54,394 bases of DNA from Prosthecobacter sp. (GTDB lineage Bacteria; Verrucomicrobiota; Verrucomicrobiia; Verrucomicrobiales; Verrucomicrobiaceae). The notes below the pieces were generated by a model that saw only the letters and a program-made list of their open reading frames with translations, was not told where the DNA came from and made no database searches. The first letter of the stretch is position 1. Each line of letters begins with the position of its first letter. The position numbers and the translations under genes are program-made. Where the stretch lies: positions 1-54,394 of the forward strand of contig NZ_JAGRPF010000140.1 in assembly GCF_020439865.1 (NCBI RefSeq), read 5' to 3'. Below, in pieces: positions 1-9,615 of this stretch.

Positions 1-66
1 CCTCCTCCGGCATCAGGCACAGCGCCTCCGATTCCTCCGGCGCCGACGGTGAAGCCGGCGTCATAA
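1..66. other. Edge fragment of a neighbouring gene, strand unresolved
   Basis: Two readings are open here. On the plus strand the first frame is open from base 1 to a TAA at 64-66 and would encode a Pro/Ala-rich tail ending TVKPAS. On the minus strand an ATG at 64-62 opens a frame beginning MTPASPSAPEE, whose third codon positions are nearly all G or C, as in the genes of this window. The minus reading has the better codon bias, but the piece is too short to decide or to assign a function. Confidence 0.3.
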
Positions 67-126
67 TTCTTGCGCAGACGGGACAACCCGCCATGCTGGG
101 TGGCTCACTTCTCAAACCATTTTTGG

Positions 127-636
127 ATGAAACAGATTTTTCTTTTGCTGGCTCCACTGTGTCTCATGCTCACCGGCTGTGCGGGTTACAGTCTCGGCAG
201 TCAAAAGCCCGCCCATCTGCGCCACATCACCAAGATCGCGGTGCCAAGCTTTGAAAATCTGACGCTGGAGCCCCGTCTGGGGGTGCTGGTGACCAATACG
301 ATCATCAAGCAGCTGCAGAACCACGGATCCTATCAAATTGTTTCCCGAGGCGAGGCAGAGGCGATTCTGCAGGGGAAGATTTTACGAATCAATCGCACGC
401 AGTTCCGTTCAGATCGTAACAACATCCTGCGTACGTCGCAGATTCTGGCGACCCTCTCCTGTGCGTTCACGATCACGGAGGCCGGTTCCGGCAAAGTGAT
501 TCACAACGGAAGCGCCTCGGCTGATTCTTACATCATCCTCGATGCGAACCTTCAGCTCTCCGAGACCCAGTTGCTTGAAGATGCGGCTCAGCGTCTCGCT
601 CACGAAGTGGCTGATCAGGTTTCCGAGGGCTGGTAA
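127..636 (+). CDS. lptE: LptE-like LPS-assembly lipoprotein
   Basis: Predicted outer-membrane lipoprotein of 169 residues. LptE partners the LptD barrel that inserts lipopolysaccharide into the outer leaflet. The frame is open from base 70, but the ATG at 127 puts a short hydrophobic signal (MKQIFLLLAPLCLML) directly before the lipobox LTGC, with the lipidated cysteine at residue 18 followed by AGYSLG, the usual start of mature LptE. The stretch around residues 35-60 (ITKIAVPSFENLTLEPRLG) matches the family's first beta strand and helix. rsmI starts 15 bases downstream, so the two are probably cotranscribed. No lptD is present in the window. Sequence identity in this family is low, so the call rests on the signal, length and N-terminal pattern. 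Confidence 0.8.
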   Translation: MKQIFLLLAPLCLMLTGCAGYSLGSQKPAHLRHITKIAVPSFENLTLEPRLGVLVTNTIIKQLQNHGSYQIVSRGEAEAILQGKILRINRTQFRSDRNNILRTSQILATLSCAFTITEAGSGKVIHNGSASADSYIILDANLQLSETQLLEDAAQRLAHEVADQVSEGW

Positions 637-651
637 CCGACTCTCCGTTTC

Positions 652-1431
652 ATGTCATCGGAGCAGGATTCAAAGGCGGACCATTTCGAAGGCGAGGCGC
701 ATGCAGTGCTTGAACCTGTGGTCGCCACCGGGCGTTTGAGGGCGGGGCTTCATCTGGTGGCGACTCCGATCGGAAACATGCGCGACATCACCCAGCGTGC
801 GCTGGACACGTTGCGCGTGGCCGATCTGGTGGCATGTGAAGACACGCGTCACTCAGGGATCCTGCTGAAGCACCATGATATTCGAGCACGGCTCGTCAGT
901 CTCAACGAACACAATGAGGCGCAGCGCATTCCGCAATTGATCGATCACATGCGTCAGGGCGGCAGTGTGGCCCTGATTTCGGACGCAGGCATGCCCACCG
1001 TATCTGATCCGGGACAACGACTCGTGGGAGCCGTGGTGGGAGCAGGTTTGCATGTCGAGGGGATTCCGGGCCCAAGCGCGGTGATCACCGCGCTCGCCGC
1101 TTCGGGGCTGCCCACGACGCCCTTCTTTTTTGGTGGATTTCTCCCGCACAAAAAGGGCGCACGAACCACCGAACTCACCGCTGCTTTGCAGCGCGACTGC
1201 ACCAGCATCTTCTTCGAAAGTCCCTACCGGCTCGTCGATACGCTGGCCATTCTGGCAGAGCTTGAACCGGGGCGTCGCATCGTTGTGGCACGTGAGCTGA
1301 CGAAAAAGTTTGAGGAATTCAAGCGTGGCCCGGCAAGCATCCTGCTCTCTTGGTTTCAAACTAAAGCGCCAAAAGGCGAAATCACTCTTCTTATCGCTCC
1401 GGTTGATCCCCCCAAGTGGTTGACCTGGTAA
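652..1431 (+). CDS. rsmI: 16S rRNA (cytidine(1402)-2'-O)-methyltransferase RsmI
   Basis: SAM-dependent enzyme that 2'-O-methylates C1402 of 16S rRNA in the decoding centre; 259 residues. After an unconserved 30-residue leader the canonical family blocks follow in order: LVATPIGNMRDIT, ACEDTRHSGILL, SLNEHNE, ALISDAGMPTVSDPG, EGIPGPSAVITALAASGLP, FFGGFLPHKKG and FFESPYRL, all typical of the tetrapyrrole-methylase fold. The C-terminal part (ARELTKKFEEFKRGPAS) is also standard. The ATG at 652 has no clear ribosome-binding site. The leader is longer than in E. coli, and no internal ATG precedes the first conserved block. The stop lies just before or inside the start of glgP, depending on which glgP start is used. 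Confidence 0.95.
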   Translation: MSSEQDSKADHFEGEAHAVLEPVVATGRLRAGLHLVATPIGNMRDITQRALDTLRVADLVACEDTRHSGILLKHHDIRARLVSLNEHNEAQRIPQLIDHMRQGGSVALISDAGMPTVSDPGQRLVGAVVGAGLHVEGIPGPSAVITALAASGLPTTPFFFGGFLPHKKGARTTELTAALQRDCTSIFFESPYRLVDTLAILAELEPGRRIVVARELTKKFEEFKRGPASILLSWFQTKAPKGEITLLIAPVDPPKWLTW

Positions 1432-1454
1432 AACTTTCCCAACTCAGCACTCCC

Positions 1455-3917
1455 ATGGAAGCCCTCGCCAACTGCGCCGTTCTCGACACCACCGACAGTC
1501 TCAAGCTCTCAATCACCAATCACCTGCGCTTTACCCTGGGCGCCTACATTGAAACTGCCAGCGAGAACGACTGGTATGTCGCCACGTCGCTGGCGGTGAG
1601 GGATCGGGCCATGGAGCGTGCCACCCAGTCTCGCCGGCAGCATCGTGCGCAGGGAGTGCGTCGTGTGCATTATCTCTCGCTGGAGTATCTCATGGGCCGG
1701 CTGTTGGAGAACAATCTGCGCAATTCAGGGATTTACGAAGCCACCAAGCAGGCGCTGGCAGAGATGGGCAAAGACTTGGATGCGCTGGTTCAGAAGGAGC
1801 CTGACATGGGGCTCGGAAACGGAGGTCTGGGACGTCTCGCAGCCTGTTTCATGGACTCTCTTAGCACCATGGATCTACCGGCCATCGGCTACGGCATTCA
1901 CTATGAGTTCGGTCTTTTCCGCCAAGAGTTCGTGAACGGCAAACAAGTCGAGCATCCCGATGCTTGGATGCGTGATGGCAGCCCCTGGAAGATTGCGCGG
2001 CCATCGTACCGCCAGACGGTGCATCTCTATGGCAGGGTCATTCAGAAATTCGACGAGTTCGGCCAGCCTCACCACGAGTGGATCGAGACCAAATGCCTTT
2101 TGGGACTGCCATGGGACATTCCCATCATTGGTTACGACAGCAACACCGTGAATGTTTTGCGTCTCTGGCAGGCGCAGGCGGACGAAGATTTCAATTTCAA
2201 GGTGTTCAACGAAGGCAGTTACATCGAAGCCCTTCGTGAAAAGGCCATTGCTGAAACCGTTTCCAAGGTGCTCTACCCGAACGACGCCACCGAAAGCGGC
2301 AAAGAACTGCGTCTGGTGCAGCAGTACTTCTTCGTCGCCTGTTCGCTGGCCGACATTGTGCGTCGATTCAAGGGGGGCTACGAGCTGCCGTGGAGTGAAT
2401 TCCCCTCCAAGGCCGCCATCCAGCTCAACGACACGCATCCTGCAGTCGCCATTCCCGAACTCATGCGAATTCTCGTCGATGACGAGAAACTCGAGTGGAC
2501 ACAGGCCTGGGACATCTGCCAGAAAACGTTCTCCTACACCAATCACACGCTGCTTCCCGAGGCGCTCGAAACATGGAGCGTGGCCTTGTTTGAGCGTGTT
2601 CTCCCGCGGCACCTGCAGATCATTTTTGAAATCAACAAGCGCTTCCTTGACGGCGAGGTAGAAAAACGCTGGCCGGGAGATTCCGACAAGAAGCGCAATC
2701 TCTCGCTCATCGAGGAGCGTGGCGGCAAGCACGTCCGCATGGCGCATCTCTCCGTTCTTGGCAGCCATGCGACAAACGGAGTGGCCGCGCTCCACACGCG
2801 CCTGCTTTGCGAGCGACTCTTTCCCGAATTCTTCGAGCTGTATCCCGGCCGCTTCCTCAATCTTACCAACGGCGTCACCTTTCGCCGCTGGCTCGACGTG
2901 TGCAATCCGCAGCTCTCCGCGTTGATCTCTGAGTCTATCGGCTCCGGATGGCTGAAGGATGCGAATGAATTGAAGGCGCTGGACCGGTTTGCCGACGACG
3001 CTTCGTTCAGGGAAAAGTTCCACGCCATCAAGCGCGGTCACAAGGTGCATCTTGCCAAGATCATCCAGGACACCTGTGGTGTCTGCGTCAGTCCGGATGC
3101 CCTGTTTGACGTTCAGATCAAGCGTCTGCACGAGTACAAGCGCCAGCACCTGAATCTGCTGCACATCGTCAGTCTCTACCGCAAGATCATCGCGAACCCG
3201 GAGATCGACATGGCACCGCGTGTCTTTATCTTCGGAGCCAAGGCTGCACCAGGTTACTTTCTTGCCAAGAACATTATTCACGCGATAAACGCCCTCGCCG
3301 CCAAGGTGAACCACGACCCGCGTGTGGATGGGAAGCTCAAGGTCATCTATCTCCCGAATTATGGCGTTTCACTCGCCGAGCGCATCATTCCTGCTGCCGA
3401 TCTCTCGGAGCAAATCTCTACTGCGGGCAAGGAAGCTTCCGGCACTGGCAACATGAAGCTCGCCCTCAACGGTGCGCTCACCATCGGTACGCTGGACGGT
3501 GCCAATGTGGAAATCCTCGAAGAGGTCGGCCCGGACAACATCTTCATCTTCGGTCTCACCGTGGAGGAAGTTACCGAACTGCTGGCCAAAGGCTACAACC
3601 CTTGGGACTTTTATCACGCAAGCGAGGATCTGCGTCTCAGCATCGACTGGCTGGCATCTGATTACTTCACCGGCAATCCTGACGAGTTCAAACCTCTGCG
3701 GGACAGTCTGCTGGCACATGGAGATCCTTTCCTCGTCATGGCGGACTACGAACGCTATGCGGCCTGTCAGTCCAAAGTGGACGAGGCCTATCGTGATCAG
3801 CCGCGCTGGCAGAAGATGGCCATTCACAACACGGCTCGCATGGGCAAGTTCAGCAGCGACCGCACCATCCTCGAATACGCCAAAAACGTCTGGAAACTGC
3901 CTCAGGTCGTCGTCTGA
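1455..3917 (+). CDS. glgP: Glycogen/maltodextrin phosphorylase
   Basis: PLP-dependent phosphorylase (GT35) releasing glucose-1-phosphate from alpha-1,4-glucans in the cytoplasm; 820 residues from the chosen ATG, a normal length. A GTG at 1416 would add 13 residues and overlap rsmI by 16 bases, but the ATG at 1455 aligns better with the family N-terminus. Recognisable blocks are YLSLEYLMGRLLENNL, LGNGGLGRLAACFMDS, GYGIHYEFGLF, QLNDTHPAVAIPELMR, LTNGVTFRRWL, RLHEYKRQ and the PLP-lysine signature EASGTGNMKLALNGALTIGT. It converges on lpxB with only four bases between the stop codons and no visible terminator. It is isolated from other glycogen genes in this window. Confidence 0.96.
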   Translation: MEALANCAVLDTTDSLKLSITNHLRFTLGAYIETASENDWYVATSLAVRDRAMERATQSRRQHRAQGVRRVHYLSLEYLMGRLLENNLRNSGIYEATKQALAEMGKDLDALVQKEPDMGLGNGGLGRLAACFMDSLSTMDLPAIGYGIHYEFGLFRQEFVNGKQVEHPDAWMRDGSPWKIARPSYRQTVHLYGRVIQKFDEFGQPHHEWIETKCLLGLPWDIPIIGYDSNTVNVLRLWQAQADEDFNFKVFNEGSYIEALREKAIAETVSKVLYPNDATESGKELRLVQQYFFVACSLADIVRRFKGGYELPWSEFPSKAAIQLNDTHPAVAIPELMRILVDDEKLEWTQAWDICQKTFSYTNHTLLPEALETWSVALFERVLPRHLQIIFEINKRFLDGEVEKRWPGDSDKKRNLSLIEERGGKHVRMAHLSVLGSHATNGVAALHTRLLCERLFPEFFELYPGRFLNLTNGVTFRRWLDVCNPQLSALISESIGSGWLKDANELKALDRFADDASFREKFHAIKRGHKVHLAKIIQDTCGVCVSPDALFDVQIKRLHEYKRQHLNLLHIVSLYRKIIANPEIDMAPRVFIFGAKAAPGYFLAKNIIHAINALAAKVNHDPRVDGKLKVIYLPNYGVSLAERIIPAADLSEQISTAGKEASGTGNMKLALNGALTIGTLDGANVEILEEVGPDNIFIFGLTVEEVTELLAKGYNPWDFYHASEDLRLSIDWLASDYFTGNPDEFKPLRDSLLAHGDPFLVMADYERYAACQSKVDEAYRDQPRWQKMAIHNTARMGKFSSDRTILEYAKNVWKLPQVVV

Positions 3918-3921
3918 GGCG

Positions 3922-5039
3922 CTACAGCGCTTCGTGCACCGTTTGTGCGGCGCGCGAGTAAGCGCCACCGCTGCCGAGCGTGGCAACTACCTCGGCCAGT
4001 TCCTTCTGCATTTGCTGCCGTTTCGACTCGTGGGTTAGGAGGTCGAGTGTGACCTTCGCCAGACTGTCTGCGGTCAGTTTTTCCTGCACGAGTTCTGTCA
4101 CCACTTCGCGTTTCGCCAGAATGTTGACGATGCCCAGGTGCTTGATGCGCACGACGAGTTTGCCGATGATATAAGTCGGCCAGCTTACGTTGTAGACCAG
4201 CGTGTAGGGCAGGCCAAAACATGCCGCTTCGAGCGTGGCGGTGCCGGATGCCACAGCACCGGCTTCGGCACGCTGCATGAGATCATAGACCGTGCCGGTT
4301 TCGATCCAGCGCTTGGCTTCGGGCATGCCGTGTTCCTCCGCCATGGTGCGCATGTAGCCGGCAAGGGATTCGTTTGCCGCAGAAACGGCGAAACGTGCGT
4401 TGGGGATCGCCTGCTTGATCGCTTTCGCAGCATCCATCATGAGCGGAAACAGACGGCGCACTTCGTTGAGTCTGCTGCCGGGAAACCAGCCGACCAGGCC
4501 GGATTCGCGCTTCCAGTCCCGCTTCAGTGTCACCAAGCGATCGACCATCGGGTGGCCGCTGAATTCAGTGCGAAGTCCGCTTTTTTCATAGAACTCCTTT
4601 TCGAAGGGAAAGATGCAGATCATCAGGTCCAAGACCTGGGCCATCGTTTTCACACGGCCCTTTTTCCAGGCCCAGACTTGGGGGCTGATGTAGTAGAAGA
4701 TTCGGCCCTTGTAGCCGGCGGTGCGCAGCGCTTTGGCCAGTCTCAGATTGAAGCCGGGGTAATCGACTAGAATGACGGCCTCGGGCTTCTGGTCGAGAAT
4801 GGCGTCGAGCACCGCGTCCATCTTCTCTTTGAAATAGCGGTACATCTTCACCACCTCCCAAAGGCCGACGACTCCGGCCGTCTCAACCCAGTCTTCAATG
4901 CCTTCGCCAATGAGTTCCCTCATCTTCGGTCCACCCAGACCGATGACCTTCATGTCCGGCTCGAGCGCCTTCAATTCACGCAGCAATCCTGCGGCATGGG
5001 TGTCGCCGCTGACTTCGCCTGCGATGATGAAAATCCGGT

Positions 5040-5043
<4 letters not shown>
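3922..5043 (-). CDS. lpxB: Lipid-A-disaccharide synthase
   Basis: GT19 enzyme joining UDP-2,3-diacylglucosamine and 2,3-diacylglucosamine-1-phosphate to make the lipid A disaccharide at the inner face of the inner membrane; 373 residues. The start at 5043 (MNRIFIIAGEVSGD) overlaps the stop of the upstream oxidoreductase in an ATGA, which implies translational coupling. Family motifs are AGEVSGDTHAAGLL, GLGGPKM, VDYPGFNLRLAK, YYISPQVWAWKKGR, SGHPMVDRL, PGSRLNEVRRL and ASGTATLEAACFGLP. The longer upstream frame to 5157 is only the antisense-like extension of the neighbouring gene. It is last in a minus-strand run containing ffh. Confidence 0.95.
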
Positions 5044-5993
<950 letters not shown>

Positions 5994-6015
5994 GATTTGA
6001 TCGAGGAGGGAAGGG

Positions 6016-7443
6016 TTAGAATTTGCCGGGGAACTTCATGCCGGGCGGAAGTTTGGGCAGTTTTCCACCACCACCCAGCATGCCGCCGAGGCCACCCATT
6101 CCTCCCGGTCCTCCCATGCCGCCGCCTCCACCCATCATGCCGCTCATCATCTGGGCCATCATGCCCTTGTTGCTCATGAGCTTCTTCATCATTTCGAACT
6201 GCTTGAGAAGCTGGTTCATTTCCATCACCGGACGTCCGGCACCATTGCAGATGCGCTTGCGTCGCTGGCCGTTGATGATCTCCGGACGCTGGCGCTCTTT
6301 CGGTGTCATCGAGAGGATCAGGGCTTCGACATGCTTCATTCGTTTGTCGCCATCGGCTCCCACCATGTCCTTCATCTTGCCCATTCCGGGCAGCATGCCG
6401 AGGATGCCGCCGATGGGGCCGAGTTTCTTCATCATGCGCAGCTGGGCAAGCATGTCGGTGAAATCGAATTTGTTCGACTGCATCCGGGCGGCGAGTTTCA
6501 TCGCCTCCTTTTCGTCGATCTCTTCAGCGGCTTTCTCGACGAGGCCGACGACGTCGCCCATGCCGAGGATGCGCTGGGACATGCGGTCAGGGTGGAAGAC
6601 CTCGAGTTGCTCGACCTTTTCGCCGACACCCAGGAACTTCACGGCACAGCCGGTGACCTGACGCATCGAAAGCAAGGCGCCGCCGCGGGCGTCGCCGTCC
6701 AGCTTGGTCATGATCAGGCCGGTGATGCCGACGGCGTCATTGAATTTCTGCGCCACGCTGACAGCCTGCTGGCCGGTGGCAGCATCAGCTACGAGCAGCA
6801 CTTCATTGGGCTCCACCATGGCCCGCACGCGCTTGAGTTCGGCGAGGAGTTCTTCGTCGAGATCCTGACGACCGGCGGTGTCAAAGATGGCGATGCCGCT
6901 GCCCTGTTCCTTCAGCCAGACGAGCGACGCCTTTGCCGCCTTCACCGGATCAGTTTCGCCTTCAGCGGGTGCGAAGACGGGCACGTTGAGCTGCTGACCA
7001 AGAACCTGAAGCTGTTTGATGGCGGCCGGACGGTAAAGGTCGAGGGCGATGAGCAGCGGCCGGCGTCCTTGTTTCTTGAGCCAGTTGGCGAGCTTGGCGG
7101 ACGTCGTCGTTTTACCGGCACCGTTGAGGCCGGTCATCAGGATGCGCTGCGGCGGGTCGAGATTCAGCGCGCTGGCATCACTGCCGAGCAGCTTGACCAG
7201 CTCATCGTGGAAGATTTTGACGATCTGCTGGCCGGGCGAAACGGTGCGCAGCACTTCAGCACCCACGGACTGTTTTGTGACGGTTTCGACGAGGTCTTTG
7301 GCGACTTTGAAGTCCACGTCGGCCTCCAGCAGGGCCATGCGGATGTCCTGCATGGCTTCGCTGACATTGGATTCACTGATGCGGGCCTGGCCGCGCAGCT
7401 TTTTGAAGGCGCTTTCGAGTTTTTCAGAGAGGGCGGAGAACAT
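6016..7443 (-). CDS. ffh: Signal recognition particle protein Ffh (SRP54)
   Basis: GTPase that binds signal peptides on nascent inner-membrane proteins and the SRP RNA; 475 residues. From the N-terminus: a helical N domain (FSALSEKLESAFKKLRG), P-loop GLNGAGKTTTSAKLA, the RPAAIKQL insertion-box region, DTAGRQDLDEELLAEL, TKLDGDARGGALLS and FLGVGEK. The M domain has LGPIGGILGMLPGMGKMK and the RNA-binding motif RRKRICNGAG followed by the MEMNQLLKQF helix. The tail is an extended Gly/Met stretch of about 40 residues. The ATG at 7443 gives the family start; a frame extending to 7494 is not supported. The GnnA candidate follows after 22 bases, so the two are probably cotranscribed. Confidence 0.96.
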   Translation of the reverse strand: MFSALSEKLESAFKKLRGQARISESNVSEAMQDIRMALLEADVDFKVAKDLVETVTKQSVGAEVLRTVSPGQQIVKIFHDELVKLLGSDASALNLDPPQRILMTGLNGAGKTTTSAKLANWLKKQGRRPLLIALDLYRPAAIKQLQVLGQQLNVPVFAPAEGETDPVKAAKASLVWLKEQGSGIAIFDTAGRQDLDEELLAELKRVRAMVEPNEVLLVADAATGQQAVSVAQKFNDAVGITGLIMTKLDGDARGGALLSMRQVTGCAVKFLGVGEKVEQLEVFHPDRMSQRILGMGDVVGLVEKAAEEIDEKEAMKLAARMQSNKFDFTDMLAQLRMMKKLGPIGGILGMLPGMGKMKDMVGADGDKRMKHVEALILSMTPKERQRPEIINGQRRKRICNGAGRPVMEMNQLLKQFEMMKKLMSNKGMMAQMMSGMMGGGGGMGGPGGMGGLGGMLGGGGKLPKLPPGMKFPGKF

Positions 7444-7532
7444 CGGGAAGAGGAGTGGGGCGCGTGACAGTCGGCAGAAGCTTCCGCATGGCAACTGCGA
7501 AGGCGGATCTAATCAAGGCCTCGAAAATGGAG

Positions 7533-8861
7533 CTACGGTGCTGGAAGGTAAGCCGCGGCGAGGTCGATCTTGAAGCGCCAGCTCACCACTTCGGCAGGCT
7601 GGGCGGCATCACGCTGAAAGCTGAGGCTGACGGCGCATTCTTCGCGATGCAGTTTGTAGGGAAACTGAAAGCGCACAACCATTGTGGCCGGATCGTAGTT
7701 CACCGGAACGGTGCCGAGACCGGCGATGCGCAGCTTGATGCTCTCGGGGACGATGGTGCCGATTTTTTTCAAATCTGCCTCGATGAGAGGACGTCGTTCC
7801 GCGATGACGGCGTCGGGTTTGGGAGTGAGCTGTATGAGCTGCTCTCCTTTGTCGTTTTTCGCGTCTGCCACGAGGAACTTGTTGGAGGTGACGTCTCCGC
7901 GCCCCCGGAAGCTGGTGGCGAGCTTGAAGTTGGTGTCGTTGTCCCCATGGATGATGTAGCGACCGATTTTGCCGTTGGGGGTGTCCCAGGTGACTTTCTG
8001 GCCGTTTACCGTGACGAGCGATTCGTAGCCGACCTGCAGTCCTGTCTCCATGATGCTGTCATCAAAGATGCCGAAAGGATAGGCGAAGGAGGTGATTTTG
8101 ATCTTGAGGTTCTGTTCCAGAAAGTCGCGCGAGTCCTTGAGTTCGCCCACAATCCATTGCTGAAAGTCAGCGTCGTTCTTCGCGCCTTTAGGGCGCTTCT
8201 TGAGGCTTTCATGGGAGACGCTGTGGCTGCCGATTTCGCAGCCGTGCGCCATCATCTCCTTGAGTTGGTCCCAGCTCATGGAGCGACCGCCGATGTTCAC
8301 GTATTTTTTGTAGAGATAGACGGTGAACGGGAAGTTGAACTCACGCAGCACCGGATAGGCGTAGGTGTAAACGCCTTCCCAGCCGTCATCCATGGTGATG
8401 ACGATGGATTCTTCCGGAATGTTCTTCTCTCCGCGCTTCCAGGCCATCATCTCGTTCAATGAGATGACCGGAATCTTGGAGTCTTTGATCGCCTGCATCT
8501 GCTCGCGGAATTTGGGTGCGGCAATAAGCATGGGACTGCCGCCGCGATCGCGAAAATCATGGTAGCCAAGAACGGAAACGATGGCGGACTTGTTGAGCTC
8601 GAAGGCTGGGGCTGCCGGGATCTCAGGCTCCGGGGCGGCTGAGCTTAGCATCGCGGAATCCTGCAGCTTCTTTTCGATCGCCTCTTCCTCGGGGGTCAAC
8701 GCGGGCTCGGCTGGCTCAGCGGGCTTGGGAGGAGGCGGAGGTTTGGGGGCGACTCCACTTTGCTCTGCCAGGCGACGCAGCTTGTCCTCGATCCGCTTGC
8801 AGGATGGCAGCGAGCCAAGGGCCAGAAGTGCGATGGAAAGAAGAAGGACGGAACGCAGCAT
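7533..8861 (-). CDS. Polysaccharide deacetylase family lipoprotein (NodB domain)
   Basis: Secreted de-N-acetylase-like protein, 442 residues. The start at 8861 gives a hydrophobic signal ending in LPSC, a probable lipobox with Cys21, then a Pro/Ala-rich linker to about residue 90. The NodB domain follows: GYHDF near 100, MDDGW (158-159 is the metal/catalytic Asp pair) and HSVSH (His213 and His217). Together these give the D-H-H metal site of CE4 enzymes. A beta-rich region of about 120 residues forms the C-terminus. Substrate unknown; peptidoglycan, PNAG-type or other N-acetylated glycans are possible. It starts four bases after the stop of the upstream secreted gene and is the last member of a tight four-gene operon. 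ffh follows 89 bases later. Confidence 0.85.
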   Translation of the reverse strand: MLRSVLLLSIALLALGSLPSCKRIEDKLRRLAEQSGVAPKPPPPPKPAEPAEPALTPEEEAIEKKLQDSAMLSSAAPEPEIPAAPAFELNKSAIVSVLGYHDFRDRGGSPMLIAAPKFREQMQAIKDSKIPVISLNEMMAWKRGEKNIPEESIVITMDDGWEGVYTYAYPVLREFNFPFTVYLYKKYVNIGGRSMSWDQLKEMMAHGCEIGSHSVSHESLKKRPKGAKNDADFQQWIVGELKDSRDFLEQNLKIKITSFAYPFGIFDDSIMETGLQVGYESLVTVNGQKVTWDTPNGKIGRYIIHGDNDTNFKLATSFRGRGDVTSNKFLVADAKNDKGEQLIQLTPKPDAVIAERRPLIEADLKKIGTIVPESIKLRIAGLGTVPVNYDPATMVVRFQFPYKLHREECAVSLSFQRDAAQPAEVVSWRFKIDLAAAYLPAP

Positions 8862-8865
8862 GGAA

Positions 8866-9615
8866 CTAGGGATTGGGGGCGGGGGCACGCGGACGGGTGA
8901 TGAGCAGGCTCTTGAGGGTGACTTTGGGACTGGTTTTGTCACCGGCGCTGAGATGCAGTGTTTCTCCTCGATGGTCTCCGGTCAAGACAAGGCTGCCCAA
9001 CCGCATGATTCGGAACGTTTCGGCATTCTTGGTCGTCCGGTCAGCATCGAGGTCTTTTTCGATGATTTGTCCGTTAAACTCGACACGAATCTTCACAGGC
9101 TGGTTCAGCTCCGGACATGCGTAGTGTAGCAGGATGTCGTAGCTGCCTGCGGCGATGAGTTCGATGCGCCATTCGGCTTCGCCGATCAGTGCAGTTGGGG
9201 CGTCAGGAGGCGGTGTGGGTGAAACAGACTGGGCGAGGGCGGGTGCCAGCGCGATCAGCGCCTCTTTGCGTTCGGCAGGGACGGGTGGAGGCATGGCCGA
9301 GGGCATCGGCATGGTGCCCGACTGCGCCTTCTGCATGGCAATGAGATCCAGTACACCGCCTGCGCTTATGATTTGTTGGATGCGTCCGATCTCGGCGTCG
9401 TAGGCCGGCTTGTTGGTGGCACCGGCCGCCTGACGTTGCAATTCGATCAGATACTTCCCGAGCAATGGGATGTGACGTGCGCTCAGCTCTTTCTGATAGA
9501 TGCTTTCCATCTGTTGCAACCGCGTGGCCGGCGCTGCAGGTGCGGCGGGTTGCTGGGCTCCTGCACTGGGAGCAAGCATGATCAAAAACAAAGCGAGCAT
9601 CAGCACGCGCCTCAT
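8866..9615 (-). CDS. Secreted helical/beta-sandwich protein, third paralogue of the operon
   Basis: Not assigned to a known family; 249 residues. A signal peptide (MRRVLMLALFLIMLAPSAGAQ) is followed by a helical region to about residue 90 (QKELSARHIPLLGKY, YDAEIGRIQQII), a Pro-rich linker, and a beta domain from about 145 (EAEWRIELIAAGSYDILL through LKSLLITRP). The pattern W, hydrophobic, then aGSYdi/l, and the terminal strand recur in the two genes immediately upstream, so all three look like diverged paralogues. The domain resembles a carbohydrate-binding beta-sandwich, but that is only a fold-level impression. The start overlaps the stop of the upstream gene in an ATGA, and the deacetylase gene begins four bases after its stop. 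Confidence 0.75.
   Translation of the reverse strand: MRRVLMLALFLIMLAPSAGAQQPAAPAAPATRLQQMESIYQKELSARHIPLLGKYLIELQRQAAGATNKPAYDAEIGRIQQIISAGGVLDLIAMQKAQSGTMPMPSAMPPPVPAERKEALIALAPALAQSVSPTPPPDAPTALIGEAEWRIELIAAGSYDILLHYACPELNQPVKIRVEFNGQIIEKDLDADRTTKNAETFRIMRLGSLVLTGDHRGETLHLSAGDKTSPKVTLKSLLITRPRAPAPNP

Noticed and set aside
1875..3314. Open frame of 479 codons on the minus strand
   Set aside because: It is antisense to glgP, whose motifs are continuous here; the frame stays open because of high GC content and yields no recognisable domain.
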